A stretch of 64,000 nucleotides of DNA from Paenibacillus silviterrae (GCF_030167925.1 NZ_JASKUT010000001.1:4858501-4922500); one strand, 5' to 3'. Positions 26,004 through 36,050 are shown, counted from the first letter of the stretch. Numbers and translations are program-made. Notes: generated by a model from the letters alone, not told the origin.

Positions 26004-26957
26004 GTGCAAACAGCAAAGGTGGAGACCCCTCTGGCTCTTGCTTCCAGCGAAAAAAAAATGAATATCCTTTGGGATATCCGTAAAAATAAATACTTATATA
26101 TGATGCTGTCACCTGTCTTGCTATACTATCTTTTATTTCAATATGCACCGATGTACGGAGCCATCATCGCGTTTAAGGATTACTCACCAAGATTGGGGAT
26201 TATGGGGAGTGATTGGGCCGGTCTCGAGCATTTTATCCAGTTTTTTAACGGCCCTTATTTCCTCCGTACGCTTAAGAACACTCTATTGATCAGCTTTTAT
26301 GATTTACTGTTCGGCTTCCCGGCGCCAATCGTGCTAGCCTTGCTGCTGAACGAGGTACGGCATTCTTGGTTCAAACGTACCGTGCAAACGGTTACGTATA
26401 TGCCGCATTTTATTTCCCTCATTGTCATTTGCGGCATGATCAAGGATTTTACTTCCTCGGGAGGTCTCATCGGCTCCTTCGTCGCTTGGCTTGGCGGGCC
26501 TCAGGAAAGCTTGCTGCTTTTACCTGAGTGGTTTCGAACAATCTTTATTTCATCAGGGATTTGGCAGCATGTCGGGTGGGGTACCATTATTTACTTGGCA
26601 GCGCTGACAACCATCGATACCGAGCAATATGAAGCCGCGAAGATCGACGGCGCCAACCGATGGAAGCAGATGCAGTACATTACGCTTCCCGGGATTGTAC
26701 CTACGATCATTATTATGCTCATTCTGGATTTGGGACGATTGCTCAATGTAGGCTTCGAGAAGGTCATTCTGCTCTATAATCCGTCAACCTATGAAACGGC
26801 GGATGTCATCTCGTCCTATGTGTATCGTGTCGGTCTTCAGGAGTTCAATTATAGCTTCAGTGCGGCCGTGGGGCTTTTTAACTCGGTCATTAATTTTGCT
26901 CTGGTCATCCTATCAAACTATATTAGCCGTAAAGTCAACGACACCAGCTTATGGTAA
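26004..26957 (+). CDS. Sugar ABC transporter permease, LplB family
   Basis: About 317 residues with six helices and the EAA loop YEAAKIDGANRWKQMQYITLPG. The GTG at 26004 is preferred because AAAGGGGAG precedes it; the ATG at 25950 would add a short non-family N-terminus. It lies 63 bp after the lipoprotein gene and 12 bp before the second permease. No ATPase is encoded nearby. Confidence 0.88.
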   Translation: MQTAKVETPLALASSEKKMNILWDIRKNKYLYMMLSPVLLYYLLFQYAPMYGAIIAFKDYSPRLGIMGSDWAGLEHFIQFFNGPYFLRTLKNTLLISFYDLLFGFPAPIVLALLLNEVRHSWFKRTVQTVTYMPHFISLIVICGMIKDFTSSGGLIGSFVAWLGGPQESLLLLPEWFRTIFISSGIWQHVGWGTIIYLAALTTIDTEQYEAAKIDGANRWKQMQYITLPGIVPTIIIMLILDLGRLLNVGFEKVILLYNPSTYETADVISSYVYRVGLQEFNYSFSAAVGLFNSVINFALVILSNYISRKVNDTSLW

Positions 26958-26969
26958 GGAAGTGACAGC

Positions 26970-27851
26970 ATGCGTGAGTATCCGACCTTCAGCGAAAGAA
27001 TATTCGATGCGTTCAATTTTATCGTCCTTTCGCTGATGATTCTAGTAACACTTTATCCCATCTATTACGTTGCTATCGCATCGATCAGCAATCCGACGGA
27101 ATTAATGTCCCATAAGGGCATGATTTGGCTGCCGCAGGGGCTTTCGCTTCAAGCATATTCCATGGTATTTGACAACCCGATGATCCTCAAGGGCTATGCC
27201 AACACCATCTTTATCGTAGTTGTAGGGCTCGTGTTTAACCTGACACTTACCGCCTTCGGCGCTTATGCTTTATCCCGAAAGGGGCTGTATTATCGCAAGC
27301 AGCTGACCTTGTTTATCGTCTTCACGATGTTCTTCAGCGGGGGATTAATCCCTTTTTATCTCACCGTCAAGGGACTAGGGCTGACGAACACGATTTGGGC
27401 ACTGATTATCCCGCAGGCGATCAATACGTTTAATCTCATTATTATGAGAACGTCCTTTCAATCGATTCCCGACAGCTTGGAGGAATCTGCGAGGATTGAC
27501 GGGGCGAATGATTTTACAATCCTTTTTCGCATCATTATTCCCATTTCGCTGCCTATCCTCGCGGTCATGATTCTTTATTACGGAGTCAGCCACTGGAATT
27601 CGTGGTTTAGTGCGATGATATTTTTGCGGGACCGGGAGCTATTTCCACTGCAATTAATTTTACGCGAGATTCTCATTTCCGGCGAAACCGCTGGGATGGT
27701 AACTGGCGCTGAAGCGGGCGATATGGTCATGCTGGCTGAAACGCTTAAATATGCGACCATCATGATTGCAACGCTTCCGATCCTGTTTGTTTATCCGTTT
27801 CTGCAGAAGTATTTTGTGAAGGGCGCATTGGTCGGAGCGATTAAAGGCTAG
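26970..27851 (+). CDS. Sugar ABC transporter permease, YtcP/LplC family
   Basis: A 293-residue partner permease with six helices and an EAA-type loop (SLEESARIDGANDFTILFRIIIPISLP). GGAAGTG precedes the ATG. It completes the membrane part of the second importer. The giant surface protein follows 22 bp downstream, so all four genes probably share one transcript. Confidence 0.88.
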   Translation: MREYPTFSERIFDAFNFIVLSLMILVTLYPIYYVAIASISNPTELMSHKGMIWLPQGLSLQAYSMVFDNPMILKGYANTIFIVVVGLVFNLTLTAFGAYALSRKGLYYRKQLTLFIVFTMFFSGGLIPFYLTVKGLGLTNTIWALIIPQAINTFNLIIMRTSFQSIPDSLEESARIDGANDFTILFRIIIPISLPILAVMILYYGVSHWNSWFSAMIFLRDRELFPLQLILREILISGETAGMVTGAEAGDMVMLAETLKYATIMIATLPILFVYPFLQKYFVKGALVGAIKG

Positions 27852-27873
27852 TTTTGATTTCGAGGGAGAGAGT

Positions 27874-30800
27874 ATGATGAAGCCCAATAGAAAAAGGATT
27901 GCACAAGTAGTAGCCATGTTGCTGGTATTTTCCATGCTGGTGCCTCTGCTAACGTCGATTCCACCGATTTATGCGGCTGACGCTTCTGTGAACTTGGCAC
28001 TTGGGAAGATCGCGGGCTTGACCAAAAGCTCGGACTGCTCGGGCTGCAACCCTACCGGCCCTGTTAATCAAGCGGTAGATGGCAATGCAACTACACCATG
28101 GCTGCCAACCAACGCTGATATCACGGACAATGGCAACGTATGGCTGCAGATTGATGTAGGCGGCACCGGCAATGTCGGTTTTGACCGAATTGTTTTGAAA
28201 GGGATGAGCTCAGGCTTTGTTACCGGATACGAGGTGTACACCAAGAAGCACGGCAGTACTACGGAGGACTTCGTTTTAAGTAGAACAAGTAATCTGAACT
28301 ACACGGAAGAAACCATCGACTTTGCGGCTACTGAGGCGCGTTATGTCAAAGTCGTGCTTTTTGTTTCCGGCAGCCGAAAGGCCATCTTAACGGAGGTAGA
28401 AGTATACAACAGGAGTGGAACACCGCCAAGCACAGCCGTTCTCTCCGACGTATATTTCGCCAAAACGACGCTTTCACTGGATTGGGGGCAATCGGCCTCT
28501 CTTCCCTTGCTCGGTGTGTTATCAGACGGACAACCCGCTAACCTTACAGGTGTTGTTACGTACAGCACCTCCGATCCTACAGTGGCTGTGGTAAATGAAA
28601 GCGGGCAAGTGACGGCGGCGAATAAAACCGGCAACGCAACCATTACGGGAACGGCTGTAATGAACAATATTACGAAGAGCGCAACGGCACAGGTTCAGGT
28701 AAACCCGCCTTCCGGTACTGTTCTCTCGAGTGTATATTTTGCCAATTACAGCGCCAATCAGCAGATTACTCTTGATATGGGACAATCCTTGTCCCTTCAG
28801 CTGAAAGGGACGCTGTTTAACGGGCAGCCGGCAGATGTAACGGGCGCGATGACCTATAGCAGCTCCGATTCAACGGTAGTTACAGTAAACGCTAGCGGAA
28901 TCATTACGGCCGCGAACAAAGTCGGGACCGCAACCATTACAGGGAGCGCAACTTTACAAGGGGTAACGAAAAGTGTGACCCTGCAGGTGCAGGTGAACTC
29001 GCCAACGGCTCTTAGCGCGGTAGCCTTCTACGATACGATAGCAGCCTCGTATCCGGAGAACGGAACCCTGACATTAGCTCCAGGAGCGACCCATCAGCTG
29101 TCGGTGAAAGGCATACAGGTGAACATGGCTGAGGCTGATCTTAGTAATGCTGTGGTCACCTTCAACAGCGGAGATCCTCAATCAGACCCAACAGGACCTC
29201 CTAAGGGTGCTCCCGAGGTAATTCAAGTAACGCAGAATGGACTTAGTGCGCAAATTTCGGCTATAGGGACAGGGACTCGATACATCCAGGTTATCGTTAC
29301 CAAAGGAGACATCACCAAAACGGCGCGGATCTGGGTAGATGTGTATCCGCAGGATACGGATAGGACGAAGGTAAATCTGGCTCAGCAAAAGCCGGTGACG
29401 ACAAGCTCTTTTTGCGGAAATTCGTGCAATGCCCCAACGGGAACCTACGATTATTATGCGGTGGATGGCAAGGCCAATACCTACTGGCGGGCGCTTAGCG
29501 GGGATTACAATGATGACAAACAGCATCATCTCATTGTTGATTTCGGGAGAAATACGGAATTTAACAAAGCCTTCATGAGACTGAACAATAAAGATATTAA
29601 GAATTATGAGCTTTCCTATTCCAATGACGGGCAAACCTGGACCAGCTTTTATACGAATAGGCTTCTGCTTGCCAATACCGATACGGCCATATTCGAACCG
29701 GTTCGCGCCAGATATTTGAAGGTAAATATTTGGGCACTCAGGGCCTCTACGCCGCTCATCTATGAACTAGAGGTGTATCGGACGAACGAAGCTCCTGTTC
29801 CACCCATCAGTAATGCACTGGCTTCCGTATTCTTAAAGGACAGCAGCGTTGCCAAGTATGAAGAGAATGCTGTCATCTATGTCGAGAAGGGAAGTACAGG
29901 GAGATTTGAGGTAGGCGGCACCATGGTGCTGGGCCAGGAGCTGAACCCAAGCGAGGCGCAGATCAGCTTTGCAGGTAGTCAGCCGGTGGAAGGCTTTCCT
30001 GTAGTGGCAACGATTGGTCAGGACGGAAGCTATGTTGCACATTCCGGTGGAGTCATTACCTTGACGGCAACGGTTACTTATGGAGCTGTGACCAAATCCA
30101 GCTCGGTATTCCTGGTTGTTCGCGATGACGCTGCTCGTATCGCCGACACGGGATTCAGCCACCCGGCCATGAAGTCGGTCATCGGAACGCCATCGTTCGT
30201 TCATCCGGGGGAGCCGTATCCGAGCGTTATCGTTCATGGCTACACCAACGCGTTTCTTACAGGGCAGGTGCGTAAGGACGGACAGACGGTTGTTCATTCC
30301 TTTGAGCCGGCAAATCTGACAGCCGGGGCACGCACCGAGCTGACCATTCCCGGAGCCGCAGCGCACGGCATGTACGAGGTTGACTTGCAATTTGCAGTAG
30401 AGAACGGTACAACCGTTTATGACAAGCTTTATTTTACCGTGATGGATGTAAGTCAAATTCCAAGTGATCAAAGCCGCATCGCTTATTTGGGAACGGACGG
30501 ACGAATGGTGTACATCCCGGACTACCGTGGTAACCGTATCCTCGACTTCTCTAACGTAGGTTATATGGGCGGAGGTGTGAAGCTTCCGGATGTTCAGGCC
30601 CGCGTGGCGGTGGAGCCGGGTGAAGGCGACGATACGGCAAGAATACAATCGGCGATCGATACGGTTTCCCAATTGCCTGTTCAGCCTGACGGATTCCGGG
30701 GAGCGGTTCTTCTTAAGAAAGGAACCTATGAGCTCGATGGTGAGCTGTTCATCCGGAATAGCGGCGTTGTCCTGAGAGGCGAGGACGAAGAAGAAACCGT

Positions 30801-33411
30801 TCTGCTCGCAAGAGGACCGAAGAGGGATTATATTCTTACCTTAGGAGACCCACGCCTTTCTCCTGTCTTGCAGGAAGATACGGTAACGAAGATCACGGAC
30901 CTGTATGTTCCCTCGGGAAGCCGTACCTTCCATGTTCAGGATAGCTCGGGCTATCGGGCAGGGGATAAGATCATGGTACGTCGTTACGGTAACAGCAGCT
31001 GGATTCATGAAATTCACATGGACCAGATCCTTCCGAGTACAGATGAAGCAACGATTCAATGGTCACCGTTCACGCTTGACTTTGACCGCGTCATCACGAA
31101 GGTCGACGGAAACGAGATTACCGTGGATGCGCCGATCGCCAATGCGATAGAGCTGATCTGGGGCGGAGGAGATATCCGCAAATATAACGATAGCAGTCGG
31201 ATCGAGCGGGTAGGCGTAGAGAAGCTGCGGGTGGATGTGGTATTCGACAGCAGCAAGACCCTGAAGCACAGCAGCGGGGAAGTCTACTACGCTGACGAGA
31301 ATAAACCGGAAAGCTTCGCACGATTCGAGAACGCAAAGAACGGCTGGCTGCGTAATGTAAAGGCTGAACATCTAGAGTATGCGTTAGTACATGTGGGAAG
31401 AAACGCGAAGTGGATTACGATTCAAGACTCGCAGTCTCTTGAGATGGTTAGTATCATCACGGGCAGCCGCCGATACCCATTCTTCTATTCAGGTCAGTTG
31501 GCATTGACTCAGCGTGTTCATGCTGACAAGGCCAGACACGCCTTCATTGTGAACAGCCGGGTTTCGGGACCTAACGTCTTTACTAACAGCACAGCGGGCA
31601 TTGAATACGCGGAAAGCGAGCCGCATCACCGTTGGTCTGTCGGGGGACTGTTCGACCGTCTCCAGGCCAATGCCAATATTATGGATCGAGCCAACTATGG
31701 CACGGGGCATGGCTGGGCAGGAGCGAGCTATGTCGTGTGGAATCATGAAGGCGAGCTGGGGGTACAGAAGCCGCCGACAGCGCAGAACTATGCCATCGGG
31801 CTTGTTGGGAAACGCTATGCCGGAGACTATGGCCAGGCGTTAGGACAGCTAGTCAACGCAGATGGAACCGTGGTTGACAATGTGTATTATGGCAATGGTA
31901 AGCCCGCAGGGAATGACCCTGCTCGTTATCGCGAACAAGGGTACTGGGAAAAGCAAGGGGGCCATGTTGCCGTTCCAAGCCTGTACACGCAGCAGCTTCA
32001 GGATCGTCTCGGGATGGAAGCAGTAATAAACATACAGGCTTTCCCTGTAGGGGGAGGCGAGCTGGATATTCCGAAGCTTCCTGATATTCCAAGGGAGCCT
32101 AATCCACCAGTGGATCCGACTCCAGAAGGGCCCAAGGAGCCAACTGATCCTACGCCGGAGAGGCCGGAGGTACCCAACGATCCAAGCGGTGGCGAATCGT
32201 CCGCTGACACATCTTCACCGTTGGTTGCAGTCCCACCGGCTGCTCCGACAGGATCGCCTAAGCCGGCGGTTGATTCAAACGGCCAAGCGAAGCTGCGTGT
32301 CGATCTGCTGAGGCTGGAAGCAGAAGCCCAGGCCGGGAAGCCGTTAAAGCTGGAGGTGCCGAAGACCGAAGGAGCTCGAGCGTACGCCATCGGGCTGCCT
32401 ACAGCCTTCTTCACCGGGCAGAAGGAGCGAAGCATCGAAGTCCTTACAGAGCTGGGTACAGTGCAGCTATCGAATCAAATGCTACCGAATCTTCCTCTTA
32501 GCAGCGGCGGGGAAGTAGAACTCATCATGAAGCCTGTTACCAAGGACACGATGCCGCAGCATATCCAATTCCTCATTGGAGATCGCCCGGCAGTGGATTT
32601 GGAGATGAGAGTGGATGGCGTTTCCATTATGTACAATAATCCGAATGCGCCTGTTAAGGTTTCGCTTCCTTACCGGCCGACGGGAGAGGAAGTGCACCAT
32701 ACGGACCGGATCGTGGTGTGGTACTTGAACGAGGCCAACAAAGCCGAGGTGCTCCCAAACAGCAGATATCATCCGACAACAGGCTTCGTCACATTTACCA
32801 CGACGCATTTCAGTAAATATGCCGTTGTGTATGTTCCTTCTGCCTTTGAAGATTTGCATGAAGCTGAATGGGCGCGGAAGCCGATTGAGGCTTTAGCAGC
32901 TAGAGGAATCATCCATGGCGTCTCAGACCGTTCATTCTCACCGCAAGCGTCTATAACTAGAGCTGATTTTATTCTACTGCTAGTTCAAACACTAGGTCTT
33001 ACGACTTCGCTTGAAGGGAGCTTTGAGGATGTCCAGCCTGATGATTATTATTACGAAGTGGTGAGGACGGCTAAAGCGCTATCGATTATCGAAGGACGGG
33101 AGCATGGCCGATTTGCTCCGAAGGACCGGATCACGAGAGAAGAAATGATGACCATCACCGCAAGGGCATTGGCCGCCACAGAGCGCAATGCTACAACCCC
33201 AAGCATGATGAATGAGAGGGATGCCGCCGATGTGCTGGCTTCGTTTCAAGACCAAGCAATGCTGGCTTCTTATGCGAAGGATGCCGTCTTGGCTCTCCTG
33301 AAAGCAGGTTATATCACGGGAGACGGACAGCTGCTCCATCCGAAGGGCCACACGACAAGGGCCGAAACGGCGATGCTAATGTACCGTTTACTGAGCGCAA
33401 TGAGCTTATAG
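27874..33411 (+). CDS. Giant S-layer-anchored beta-helix polysaccharide-degrading protein (putative)
   Basis: 1845 residues. Order of parts: signal peptide (cleavage near residue 34); F5/8-type C/CBM32-like module (about 38-180); two bacterial Ig-like Big_2 modules (about 187-375); a further Ig-like module; a second F5/8-type C module (about 499-645); more Ig-like segments to about 870; a right-handed parallel beta-helix of the pectate-lyase-superfamily type (about 900-1390, with DDTARIQSAID and GAVLLKKGTYELDGEL); a Pro-rich linker (about 1406-1445); a beta-rich domain; and three SLH domains (about 1655-1845) that anchor it to the cell wall. GAGGGAGAG precedes the ATG. Being in the importer operon, it probably cuts a polymer at the surface for that importer. 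I do not recognise the beta-helix as a named lyase or hydrolase family. Confidence 0.85.
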   Translation: MMKPNRKRIAQVVAMLLVFSMLVPLLTSIPPIYAADASVNLALGKIAGLTKSSDCSGCNPTGPVNQAVDGNATTPWLPTNADITDNGNVWLQIDVGGTGNVGFDRIVLKGMSSGFVTGYEVYTKKHGSTTEDFVLSRTSNLNYTEETIDFAATEARYVKVVLFVSGSRKAILTEVEVYNRSGTPPSTAVLSDVYFAKTTLSLDWGQSASLPLLGVLSDGQPANLTGVVTYSTSDPTVAVVNESGQVTAANKTGNATITGTAVMNNITKSATAQVQVNPPSGTVLSSVYFANYSANQQITLDMGQSLSLQLKGTLFNGQPADVTGAMTYSSSDSTVVTVNASGIITAANKVGTATITGSATLQGVTKSVTLQVQVNSPTALSAVAFYDTIAASYPENGTLTLAPGATHQLSVKGIQVNMAEADLSNAVVTFNSGDPQSDPTGPPKGAPEVIQVTQNGLSAQISAIGTGTRYIQVIVTKGDITKTARIWVDVYPQDTDRTKVNLAQQKPVTTSSFCGNSCNAPTGTYDYYAVDGKANTYWRALSGDYNDDKQHHLIVDFGRNTEFNKAFMRLNNKDIKNYELSYSNDGQTWTSFYTNRLLLANTDTAIFEPVRARYLKVNIWALRASTPLIYELEVYRTNEAPVPPISNALASVFLKDSSVAKYEENAVIYVEKGSTGRFEVGGTMVLGQELNPSEAQISFAGSQPVEGFPVVATIGQDGSYVAHSGGVITLTATVTYGAVTKSSSVFLVVRDDAARIADTGFSHPAMKSVIGTPSFVHPGEPYPSVIVHGYTNAFLTGQVRKDGQTVVHSFEPANLTAGARTELTIPGAAAHGMYEVDLQFAVENGTTVYDKLYFTVMDVSQIPSDQSRIAYLGTDGRMVYIPDYRGNRILDFSNVGYMGGGVKLPDVQARVAVEPGEGDDTARIQSAIDTVSQLPVQPDGFRGAVLLKKGTYELDGELFIRNSGVVLRGEDEEETVLLARGPKRDYILTLGDPRLSPVLQEDTVTKITDLYVPSGSRTFHVQDSSGYRAGDKIMVRRYGNSSWIHEIHMDQILPSTDEATIQWSPFTLDFDRVITKVDGNEITVDAPIANAIELIWGGGDIRKYNDSSRIERVGVEKLRVDVVFDSSKTLKHSSGEVYYADENKPESFARFENAKNGWLRNVKAEHLEYALVHVGRNAKWITIQDSQSLEMVSIITGSRRYPFFYSGQLALTQRVHADKARHAFIVNSRVSGPNVFTNSTAGIEYAESEPHHRWSVGGLFDRLQANANIMDRANYGTGHGWAGASYVVWNHEGELGVQKPPTAQNYAIGLVGKRYAGDYGQALGQLVNADGTVVDNVYYGNGKPAGNDPARYREQGYWEKQGGHVAVPSLYTQQLQDRLGMEAVINIQAFPVGGGELDIPKLPDIPREPNPPVDPTPEGPKEPTDPTPERPEVPNDPSGGESSADTSSPLVAVPPAAPTGSPKPAVDSNGQAKLRVDLLRLEAEAQAGKPLKLEVPKTEGARAYAIGLPTAFFTGQKERSIEVLTELGTVQLSNQMLPNLPLSSGGEVELIMKPVTKDTMPQHIQFLIGDRPAVDLEMRVDGVSIMYNNPNAPVKVSLPYRPTGEEVHHTDRIVVWYLNEANKAEVLPNSRYHPTTGFVTFTTTHFSKYAVVYVPSAFEDLHEAEWARKPIEALAARGIIHGVSDRSFSPQASITRADFILLLVQTLGLTTSLEGSFEDVQPDDYYYEVVRTAKALSIIEGREHGRFAPKDRITREEMMTITARALAATERNATTPSMMNERDAADVLASFQDQAMLASYAKDAVLALLKAGYITGDGQLLHPKGHTTRAETAMLMYRLLSAMSL

Positions 33412-33446
33412 GTTCCTAACCCGGGTATAAGCTATGTTTTCTTCCG

Positions 33447-33488
33447 GAGGACTGTCGACGTCAATTTCATTGACGGGCAGTCCTTTTG
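33447..33488 (+). terminator. Terminator of the importer/beta-helix operon
   Basis: GGACTG and CAGTCC arms with an inner CGTCAA/TTGACG stem, followed by TTTT. Confidence 0.75.
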
Positions 33489-33533
33489 CTACTTCCTAAA
33501 ACTGTTAAAAAAGCTCTGCTAGCAGTTGCATAC

Positions 33534-34379
33534 CTACTTGCCCTTTCGATAATATAACGGCTGGTGTCCGGTGACCAGCTTGAACACTCTGCCGAAATGC
33601 GTCACACTCCCGAAGCCTACTTTTTTGGAAATCAGGTTGACCTTCATGGAGGACCGTACCAGCAGCTTTTTCGCTTCCTTGATTCTAACGCTGTTCAAAT
33701 ACTCCACGAAGGTAAAGCCTGTCGCTTCTTTAAAAAATCGGCTTACATGATAGGGACTGACGTAAAATTTCTCCGCCAGCAGGTCAAGCGACAGCTTCTC
33801 CATATAATGGCTGTTAATATAACGAACGATTTCTGAAATTCTTTCATGCTTGGGGCTGGGAAATTCCAACGGCTCCGGGCTTTTTTGTTTCACATGCCGG
33901 CAGCAGGTAATAAGAAGCTGCAGTACTAACGTGTGCGCATACATCTCAAAGCCCGGCTTCCGATCCTGCATCTCCTGCATGATGCCGTTCGCAAGCGACT
34001 CCACAGCGGTTCGGTCAAGCTCGGAGCCTTTCACGATGATGTAATCCCTCTCAAAGAGAGGCTGGAGAATCTCCCTAGAGGATTCATTCACCGAAATCAT
34101 ATATTTCTCATGAATATTAACGATAAGCCGCTCATGTTTGGGCATTTCCGCATTCGTAGTCCGATGCAGAATATTGGGAGAGATGATGATGATATCTCCC
34201 CCGTTTAACACCATGGTCCGGTCTTTGATGAAAAATTCCCGTTGGCCGGACATCAGATAATAACATTCGTATGTGCTGTGAAAATGATTCGTCGGCATAT
34301 GGTGACTTAGCGCCTTCCGGTAGGATACCAAGAAGGTCCCTTCGTCGTTCCCGTAATAAAGATTTTCCAACCTGTACAC
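33534..34379 (-). CDS. AraC-family regulator with cupin sensor domain
   Basis: 281 residues. An N-terminal cupin-like ligand-binding domain (HFHSTYECYYLMSGQREFFI, then GDIIIISPNILHRT) is joined to a C-terminal AraC-type double HTH (about residues 180-281). The start is uncertain. The GTG at 34379 sits directly after AAAGGCG, and the TTG at 34370 has better spacing. It is divergent from the GH105 gene across 140 bp, the usual layout for a dedicated sugar-responsive activator, so the GH105 promoter is its likely target. Confidence 0.9.
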   Translation of the reverse strand: MYRLENLYYGNDEGTFLVSYRKALSHHMPTNHFHSTYECYYLMSGQREFFIKDRTMVLNGGDIIIISPNILHRTTNAEMPKHERLIVNIHEKYMISVNESSREILQPLFERDYIIVKGSELDRTAVESLANGIMQEMQDRKPGFEMYAHTLVLQLLITCCRHVKQKSPEPLEFPSPKHERISEIVRYINSHYMEKLSLDLLAEKFYVSPYHVSRFFKEATGFTFVEYLNSVRIKEAKKLLVRSSMKVNLISKKVGFGSVTHFGRVFKLVTGHQPLYYRKGK

Positions 34380-34519
34380 CGCCTTTACACGTTTGTTTTA
34401 CCTCATTATACACCCGGCATCATGCGCAAGAAATAAGAAGAAACCATGATTTTTTGCAAATAATGTACATATTGTTGTGATAGCATTAGGTATAGAAAAC
34501 GTTAAGGAGGATAAGTACG

Positions 34520-35647
34520 ATGAATTCTTCAGAAACAAATGCCCAGAAGACATTGCAAGGAGAACTAACTCCCCTTCAGTGGGCGGAGAAGGCATGTGAA
34601 GCATTAATGTACAAGTTCGAGCCGGAAAATCTTCCGCCGGACAGGTTCCATTATCATCAAGGGGTCTTTTTGTCCGGTATGGAAAAAACCTGGCGTGAGA
34701 CCAAGAACAATAAATATTACGATTATATCAAGCGCTGGGTGGACAGCCAGGTTCTCGAGGATGGCAGCATCAAGAAGTATAACCCCGGTGAATTCGATGA
34801 TATTCAGCCGGGGGTGCTCCTGTTTAACTTGTATGAGCAAACGGGAGACGAGAGGTATACCAAAGCCCTTCACACGCTTGTTCCCCTGTTTAAATCATGG
34901 AAAACGAACCCATCGGGCGGGTTCTGGCATAAGGATCGTTATCCGAATCAAATGTGGCTGGACTTGTTGTATATGGCCGGGCCGATCGCCGTCATGTATG
35001 GCAAGACCTTCGGTCAAAGCGAATACTTCGACATGATGGCTTACCAGGCGATTCTGATGGAGAAGCATACGAAGGATCCGAAGACCGGCTTGCTGTATCA
35101 CGGCTGGGATGAAACCAAGCAGGCGAAATGGGCCGACCCCGTAACGGGCCTCGCTCCGGAGTTCTGGGGCCGTGCGATCGGCTGGTTCCCAGTCGCCTTG
35201 CTGGAAATGTTTGAGTACTTGCCTGAGGATCATAAGGATAAGCCTCAACTGGTAAGCATTCTTCAAGACCTGCTGATCGCCCTGCCTACATTCCAGGATA
35301 CCGATACCGGCTTATGGTACCAGGTGGTCGACAAAGGAGATCAGCCGGACAACTGGCTGGAAAATTCCTGTACGTCCCTGTACGTTCACGCCATAGCGAA
35401 GGCCGTGCGCTTCGGCTATCTGGATGCGAAGTATCTGGAATATGCCTGGAAGGGCTATCAAGGCGTCATTGACACATTAAAGTTCGATGAGAACGGTCAT
35501 GTGGTCATCGGCAACATCTGCATCGGCACTGGCATCGGTGACTACGCCCACTATATCGCCCGTCCCACCAGCGAGAATGATCTGCACGGCGCAGGTGCCT
35601 TTATTCTCATGTGTGTGGAAATGAGCAAAGCGCAAAGGCTGGCCTAA
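34520..35647 (+). CDS. GH105 unsaturated rhamnogalacturonyl/glucuronyl hydrolase (YteR/YesR-like)
   Basis: A 375-residue cytoplasmic (alpha/alpha)6-barrel enzyme that removes unsaturated uronic acids from lyase products. Family blocks: GFWHKDRYPNQMWLDLLYMAGP, FWGRAIGWFPVALLEMF, ENSCTSLYVHAIAKAVRFGYLD and NDLHGAGAFILM. AAGGAGG precedes the ATG. It is monocistronic and divergent from the cupin-AraC regulator. A weak cre-like stretch (GAAAACGTTA) lies just upstream of the ribosome site. The members YteR and YesR act on rhamnogalacturonan fragments, but other GH105 enzymes act on ulvan or glucuronan fragments, so the substrate stays open. Confidence 0.92.
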   Translation: MNSSETNAQKTLQGELTPLQWAEKACEALMYKFEPENLPPDRFHYHQGVFLSGMEKTWRETKNNKYYDYIKRWVDSQVLEDGSIKKYNPGEFDDIQPGVLLFNLYEQTGDERYTKALHTLVPLFKSWKTNPSGGFWHKDRYPNQMWLDLLYMAGPIAVMYGKTFGQSEYFDMMAYQAILMEKHTKDPKTGLLYHGWDETKQAKWADPVTGLAPEFWGRAIGWFPVALLEMFEYLPEDHKDKPQLVSILQDLLIALPTFQDTDTGLWYQVVDKGDQPDNWLENSCTSLYVHAIAKAVRFGYLDAKYLEYAWKGYQGVIDTLKFDENGHVVIGNICIGTGIGDYAHYIARPTSENDLHGAGAFILMCVEMSKAQRLA

Positions 35648-35657
35648 CAAACTCCAG

Positions 35658-35686
35658 TTGTTTGATTTTGGCCTGGGTACTATGAT
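35658..35686 (+). promoter_or_regulatory. Candidate promoter of a short RNA or the next small gene
   Basis: A -35 TTGTTT (35658-35663) and -10 TATGAT (35681-35686) are separated by 17 bp. Transcription would start near 35693, just 25 bp before a strong terminator. Confidence 0.4.
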
Positions 35687-35717
35687 ATATTGGATGTAAT
35701 CTAATACGAAAAAAGCG

Positions 35718-35760
35718 AAGCACGCTTAAGCCTTTATGGGGCTCTAAGCGTGCTTTTTTT
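35718..35760. terminator. Strong bidirectional terminator
   Basis: AAGCACGCTTA plus AGCC pairs with GGCT plus TAAGCGTGCTT, with A-rich and T-rich flanks. It would end GH105 transcription, or a short RNA of about 70 nt started at the promoter above. Confidence 0.85.
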
Positions 35761-35781
35761 ACTTGAAAGGAGGTGAAACCG

Positions 35782-36048
35782 TTGAAAGACATAATCTTAC
35801 AAGCATTTGTGTACTTATTTTTTTTCAGGGCAGCTCCCAACATCCTAGCTTCCATTGTCAAGACTCTGATCGAGATGGAACGAACAGAAAATGAGGAGTT
35901 TTCTTCCCAGTGGGTTATTACACTAAAGAAAGTATTTTCTTATTTGCTCTTACTCATTACATTCACTGTGAAAGCATACCGCACCTTGATCTTTGTAATA
36001 GACCCATTTAAAGGTCTTTCTTTTTCAATACCTCGGAGCTCGAAGTGA
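35782..36048 (+). CDS. Possible small membrane-associated protein (88 aa)
   Basis: A TTG start (35782) lies six bases after AAAGGAGGTGA, a near-perfect Shine-Dalgarno. The product has a hydrophobic N-terminal third (ILQAFVYLFFF), a charged middle and a second hydrophobic segment (FSYLLLLITF). It is A/T-rich compared with its neighbours and ends two bases before the convergent fumarase stop. I do not recognise a family. Apart from the strong ribosome site there is little proof that it is real. Confidence 0.4.
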   Translation: MKDIILQAFVYLFFFRAAPNILASIVKTLIEMERTENEEFSSQWVITLKKVFSYLLLLITFTVKAYRTLIFVIDPFKGLSFSIPRSSK

Positions 36049-36050
36049 AG

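Noticed and set aside
29833-30672. Long antisense frame inside the beta-helix gene
   Set aside because: It lies opposite a continuous multi-domain coding region and shows no ribosome site or family features.
35782-36048. Known type I toxin (Fst/TxpA class)
   Set aside because: The product is too long and lacks the short hydrophobic helix with charged tail of those toxins.
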